A program made the position numbers and the translations under genes. A stretch of 64,000 bases of DNA. It comes from Purshia tridentata (lineage: Eukaryota; Streptophyta; Magnoliopsida; Rosales; Rosaceae). The notes beneath the pieces are model-generated. The model saw only the letters and a program-made list of their open reading frames with translations, was not told the origin of the DNA and did not search any database. The stretch lies in assembly GCA_003254885.1 (NCBI GenBank), contig QANT01007742.1, forward strand, positions 21,232 to 85,231. Direction: 5' to 3'. Each line of letters begins with the position of its first letter. The stretch's first letter is position 1. Shown piece after piece: positions 59,388 to 64,000 of the stretch.

Positions 59388-61714
59388 TGTCACGCCCCAA
59401 CCAAGGATTTAAGAGTAAATCCCAAATTAGGGAGTGAATCACATTATAATTATAGAATTAACTTCTATAACCAGAATGTGATGTGGAAAAAATAAAATAA
59501 ATTAAAATAAATTTCTTATTACCAATGAATTCAAACTTAATTTACAACCGCAGTCCTTTTCCTAAACTTCATACCGCTCTCTTCTCCAATCACAATCGAC
59601 CTCTAACTCGGCTCACACTTAATCACAAAGACTTCTTCTAATCGGCTCCGTACTAATTCTCGATTAAGTACCTGTAAAGTCTATGAGGGGGTGAGCTCAA
59701 ACCAACGGCTCAGTAGGGACATAAGACCGTAACAAGCAGAATCGATCAAATTGGATCTTTAATGAAAAACATACAACATGCTATGAACAATATATAATAT
59801 AATAATAATATTAATGCATGAATGTTATGCAACACTTCCTCGGTTTAATCCAATAATATGGATAGCTATTAACTCAATTATAGAACAATCCAATCGCATG
59901 TCCCATACCATGCATTTTACCACTGTGATCCCGATCCCTCTATAATATAAGTTAACAGTACTATGCATATTGAAATATAAATAACATTGCAACAGTCTTC
60001 ACTTTAACCGCAGCCAAAGTGCAAGACACCTTAACTTCGATCGCAACCGAAGGTCCCAATGCGTCTTGGGGTTTAGATCGTTTTATCAACCGTAGCTGAA
60101 GGGGCTTCTCTCCCTGCGCACACTACAAATTTAAATAACAGAATTTAAATCCCGATTCCCACTCACCACAGCTCCATTCTCAATAAATTATGATTCACGT
60201 TCAAATACATGCACGTTCAGATAAATGTAAATAGTATTTATATATATTTATCTAATTCACATAATAATCAAGTAATTCAGGTAGTTAAGTAATTCACATA
60301 ATAGCACGCACGCATAGTTTCTCAACAAAGATTCAATACAACCAAATCACAAGTTAAGGTTTCCCGAGATCCCCCTACCTGGTTTCCAAAGCTCACCCTG
60401 ACCTTATATGTCCGTTCGAGAAGAAATCCTAAATTGTCCTGTGCTTCCCGGTCATTGTCCAATCCTAATCCCGTATAAGAAAATCACAATTAAATAAAGA
60501 ACAAAAGTCGCTCACTCTCTAATCCTAATGTGTGCAGTGCACTTCTTTAAGTTTAGGGTATTGGATCGCAAAACAGAACCCACCATCGGACTCGAAATCG
60601 AAAATTGAGTAGGAATAGACCTTTTCCCGGCAACGGGGTCCGCCAGAAACCACCACACGGGCCACCATGCGCCGGCGGTGCAAGTGGGGGTTCCCAGTTA
60701 CTGTTCATCGTCTTCCCCAAAAACACCCCTGTTTTCTGCTACTTCCAGGTTTTTTTTCTTAAATTTGGACCTTCAGTTAACCTATCAAAAAACCTCTGAT
60801 TTCTACAAATTTATACTTGTTGGAAAGCTCTACATCTCCTCTTCAATAACTATTCAAAGTCCACTCAAATCCAACGGTTAGATTTTAAGATATTTAAGCC
60901 TAAAGTAGGGTACTCGAAATTGTCCAGTTTTTCCAAAAATTTCCAGATTTCTTCAAACTCATCCCCCTTCAATTTTTACCACCCAAATAGGTTCTAAAGG
61001 CTAAAAAATGATCAATCATCACTTATTTAGCACTTAAAATCAATGAATTCATCAAAACCCAGATTAAACCATAAACTCAAATTTTTGCAATTTACTCCAC
61101 ACACTCCAAATCCGAAAACCAACCTTTCCAATCTTTAAATTCTAGGTCTCTCGTGCTTACACAACCTAACTAATGCAATAAACTGAGTTAAATTTGAAAT
61201 TAGCTAAGAACAGGGCAGGAGAAGCTTACTTTTTCTTCCCCCTCTGTACTGCCTCTTCTCCACCTTTCTCTCTCTCCTTCTCCTCTCAACCTTTCTCTCT
61301 CACAATTTTCCTCTATCTTCTCTAGGTTCGAAATTCTAGAGCTGAGTAGTTGCTGGGTTTGTTCCAAATGATGTCTAACCTTTCAATTAATCATGCCAGC
61401 ACCGCCTATACGCACACCGCACACCGCCTCAGCAATTAATGCCACTGCACACTCACACTAACGGTCCAATGTAATTTTTTGAAGGCACAATAAAAATAAA
61501 AATAAAAACCAACTTCTGAAACCTTGTAGAAGTGGCTAGATACTAGCCCCGTAAGTATTAATCTTAAAAACACATTTCCTTTTTTTTTTCATGAAAATAA
61601 TAATACTATATTTTATATGAAATACAATATAAAAATAAACACTAATTTAACATAAAATTACTTAATTAGACTTAATTAAACAAAATATTTATTAACTAAA
61701 ACAAGGTTATTACA
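59388..61714. mobile_element. Solo LTR of a retrotransposon (2327 bp)
   Basis: The sequence begins TGTCACGCCCCAACC and ends ACAAGGTTATTACA, the TG...CA tips of an LTR. It is flanked on both sides by the identical pentamer gtagt (59383-59387 and 61715-61719), the 5-bp target duplication made by LTR-retrotransposon integrases. No internal domains, primer-binding site or second LTR lie inside the window, and the immediate flanks are plain genomic DNA. So recombination between two LTRs most probably removed the rest. The TGTCACGCCCC tip is common in plant Ty3/gypsy elements, but the superfamily is inferred from that alone. Confidence 0.9.
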
Positions 61715-61719
61715 GTAGT
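61715..61719. repeat. Target-site duplication gtagt, right copy
   Basis: Pentamer immediately right of the solo LTR, identical to 59383-59387. Confidence 0.9.
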
Positions 61720-62232
61720 GAAGTACATGTCAGTCAATTAAAACAATAGTGTGCACATTGATAAAATTGAAACATTTGGGTGCAAGTTATAAAACACTCT
61801 AAATTTCAGAGGTGTAAGTTGTAATTTGCTCGTGTATATATGCTGTTAACCAACTCAACTTTTGCCGCCAAATCCCTTTTGGACTTTCACTTTGAAAGCT
61901 AGTAATTAGTTAGTCATGGTAAGGGTATTTCAAGGTTTCCAAGTGATGTAGCTGGGCCTTTTCTTTTTTGGACCAAGACTTGGGCTTTTTCAACAATCAA
62001 TTACAAGCCCATAACTCAAAGTGACTATATTGCATACTGCATACCATGAAATACTTACTCTTGTCATCAAAAGAAATTACTACATGTTATTATTAGTTTT
62101 TAAATGCTACGAATATATGGATTTTTCTCACATAAAATTGTAAAATTGTGTGTCTGTGATGGATTTCTTGCACCCAACCCTTACCATAATTCCGCATAGA
62201 AAAAGAACTTAAGAATATATATACTATATATA
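61720..62232. other. Spacer between solo LTR and foldback element
   Basis: AT-rich spacer ending in a TA-rich tract (about 62214-62232). No gene. Confidence 0.4.
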
Positions 62233-62977
62233 CAGCCAGGCTCTGTTGTAGGATTCCTACAAATTAACTATTTGTAGGACTACACTCTCTGCCCTTGGAT
62301 CTGATTTAATGAACATCCAACGACTAAGATTAAATGAGCTATTAACCAAACCTTAACTAGCATAAACCCACACCCTTAACCAATCCAAATTTCACCCTCA
62401 CCTTCCCGTGTTTGACTCACGTGACGCAAAGGCAGGAAGACCAAGACACCGGCATGCAGGTAGAGAAAGACGCCACCCAATAATCCATGTATTCAAAAAT
62501 CCCTAAACCCTAAGAACAGAATTAATACCTGATACAAATCCTTTGGGCAGGTGTGGGTGATGGCGGCTCGAATCCCTCTTAGGATGCACTGGGTGATGGC
62601 GTCGTGAACAGAAGACCGGAGGTCTTTCGACCTGGGTGCTCACTTCGCGACATGGGTGGCGTCTTCGTTTGTTCGGATTCCTAGTGGCGTCGTGACCTGG
62701 GTGATGGCGTCGCTCACAGAACACAGCACTGGCGTGCCAGCATCTTTCTCTTCCTGCGCGCCGATGTCTTGGTCTTCCTGCCCTTGCATCATGGAGTCAA
62801 ACAGGGGAAGGTAAGGGTGAAATCTGGATTGGTTAAGGGTGTGGGTTTATGCTGGTTAAGGTTTGGTTAATAGCTCATTTAATCTTAGTCGTTGGATGTT
62901 CATTAAATGAGATCCAAGGGCAGAGAGTAGTCCTACAAATAGCTTATTTGTTGGAATCCTACAACAAAGCTTGGCTG
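62233..62977. mobile_element. Foldback element with long (about 260-bp) inverted arms
   Basis: Left end CAGCCAGGCTCTGTTGTAGG; complement of the right end CAGCCAAGCTTTGTTGTAGG. The two arms match for about 260 bp with a few indels, including a cccttggatct block, a ttaatgaacatccaacgact block and a gtgtggg/cccacac block. A GC-rich core of about 200 bp (62510-62710) contains three copies of the word gggtgatggcg. The ends sit in TA-rich DNA on both sides, so the target duplication is not clear. Long terminal inverted repeats without transposase fit a non-autonomous MULE or other foldback element; I recognise no captured gene. Confidence 0.75.
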
Positions 62978-62993
62978 TATATATATATATATA
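62978..62993. repeat. (TA)n tract between two elements
   Basis: Short TA dinucleotide tract between the right end of the foldback and the left end of the next element. Confidence 0.9.
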
Positions 62994-62994
62994 C

Positions 62995-63379
62995 AGGCAC
63001 CTTTCAGTATGGGATCTCACATTTAAGCCTAAATGTGGGATCCCTCATGGGCCCACTGCACATTATATTTTGATAATCGGAACCGTCTATTTTTTTGGTC
63101 TCCATTGAAGGATTGTGCTTGCAAAAAATTAGATTAATCGAAGACCATTTGACCGTTGATTAATTGATCACAATTTCAAGTGTTTATCAAAATATTTTAT
63201 TCGTCTACTTATTTGATCACAGTTCGATAGCTTAATGGTTTCCGATTTACTTAATTTTTTGCCAGGATGATCTTTAAACGTAGACCTAGAAAATAGACGG
63301 TTCGGATTGTTTAAATATCCTATGGAATGGGCCCCAATGAAGAATCCCATAAATATGGGATCCCACACTTGAAGGGGCA
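62995..63379. mobile_element. Inverted-repeat MITE related to the 10.2-kb element
   Basis: Left end AGGCACCTTTCAGTATGGGA with TCTCACATTT following. Complement of the right end ATGCCCCTTCAAGTGTGGGA with TCCCATATTT following. The arms also share GGAACCGTCTATTTTTT and its complement. The AATCGGAACCGT block also occurs in the element at 10196-10582, so the two may belong to one family. Flanked by TA tracts; target duplication not resolvable. Non-coding. Confidence 0.65.
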
Positions 63380-63503
63380 TATATATATATATATATATGA
63401 CTAATTTAATTCGTTTGATCAATTTTGTGAAGATAGATCATGATAGTCGGATTGGAATTAGGCTTGGTAGCTATTATTGTTATGAGTCTTCAAATTCAAT
63501 TTA
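63380..63503. other. Short spacer ending in TTA
   Basis: TA tract and short unique DNA. Its last three bases (tta) form the left target-site copy of the next element. Confidence 0.5.
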
Positions 63504-63967
63504 GGGCCCGTTTCGTTTACGGAATTGATTTCCTATGCATTTTCCAGGATAAAAGGAATGTAAGATTCCTATTACTGTGTTTGGTAATGCTAGGAAAGTA
63601 AACGAGAATTACTTTTTCATTTTCATTCCCATTTTTGGTAAGTGTAGGAATAAGACATAAAAATTATCCAATTTTCCAATTATATCCTATATGAGTATAA
63701 AATGATTATGTAATAAATGGTTGGCTAGATTTGAAATTTTGAAAAATTGGTAAAGATAAATCTGTCTTAAAAATATGCAATAAATGCTTTCCTAAGAGGG
63801 GGGAAAACAAAACTCAAGCTTGAGCAAAAGTATCATTTTATTCCCCTCAATAGGGGCATTAGATTCTCTTAAGTTAGGAAACTATTTCCCTTTCTTGCAC
63901 TTGCCAAACGTGAGAATGAAATTGATTTTCCATTTCTAGGCCTCCAAAATTTGAACTAAACGGGCCC
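63504..63967. mobile_element. Tourist-like MITE with TTA target duplication
   Basis: 464 bp. Left end GGGCCCGTTTCGTTTACGG; complement of the right end GGGCCCGTTTAGTTCAAATT. Flanks are tta (63501-63503) and tta (63968-63970), a perfect TWA-type target duplication as for PIF/Harbinger-related MITEs. Interior is AT-rich and non-coding, with internal GGAAT/ATTCC-type repeats. The right copy is complete inside the window. Confidence 0.85.
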
Positions 63968-64000
63968 TTATAAATAGTGGATGATAGTCATGTAAATATG

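Noticed and set aside
62503-62724. 73-residue minus frame in the foldback core
   Set aside because: Made of repeated GC-rich words; no family and no transcript evidence.

Overview
The window is nuclear DNA of a flowering plant. It is AT-rich, its genes are split by canonical GT...AG introns, and it carries many short non-autonomous transposons plus CT/GA and TA microsatellites. All recognised proteins have plant-type architecture (CRF-type ERF, CASP-like, PORR, LSD1 zinc finger, plant KDM5-type JmjC with FYRN/FYRC, Golgi UDP-arabinose epimerase). The general look fits a woody eudicot, perhaps Rosaceae such as Prunus, but that is an impression and not a proof. Three single N bases sit in or beside homopolymers, so this is a draft assembly.

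Layout. 0.9-3.2 kb: glucose-6-phosphate 1-epimerase (+). 3.9 kb: initiator tRNA-Met (-). 4.9-5.3 kb: broken GH18 chitinase copy. 5.8-9.9 kb: CDC48C-type AAA ATPase (-). 10.2-12.2 kb: two MITE-like elements. 13.6-14.5 kb: LEA_2/NDR1-HIN1-like membrane protein (+). 16.7-19.1 kb: ubiquitin-conjugating E2 (+). 21.3-22.2 kb: CRF-type ERF factor (+) behind a duplicated core promoter. 25.5-26.8 kb: PDV1-like plastid-division candidate (+). 27.1-28.2 kb: 1.1-kb MITE-like element. 33.3-38.0 kb: UDP-arabinose 4-epimerase (+), with a MITE inserted in a duplicated intron segment. 39.3-41.6 kb: epsilon-COP (-). 42.7-43.4 kb: CASP-like protein (-). 44.4-46.7 kb: LSD1 zinc-finger protein (-). 47.2-48.3 kb: PORR-domain organelle splicing factor (-). 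51.3-56.6 kb: JMJ14/15/18-type H3K4 demethylase (+). 58.4-58.8 kb: small secreted-protein-like ORF with a degenerate CLE-like motif. 59.4-61.7 kb: a 2.3-kb solo LTR with a perfect 5-bp target duplication. 62.2-64.0 kb: three further inverted-repeat elements.

The genes are ordinary, independently transcribed plant genes. I see no operon-like or metabolic cluster, and no sign that neighbours work together beyond chance. Themes that recur (cell wall and membrane, trafficking, chromatin, organelle RNA and division) are what a random gene-rich plant segment contains. I found no undescribed multi-gene system. The most interesting signals are structural: the tandemly duplicated TATA-containing promoter of the CRF gene, the solo LTR, the chitinase relic, the TTA-flanked MITE inside a duplicated UXE intron segment, the long foldback element near 62.6 kb, and the possible CLE relic. 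Exon boundaries were set by hand from splice consensus and frame continuity; every multi-exon model below closes in frame.
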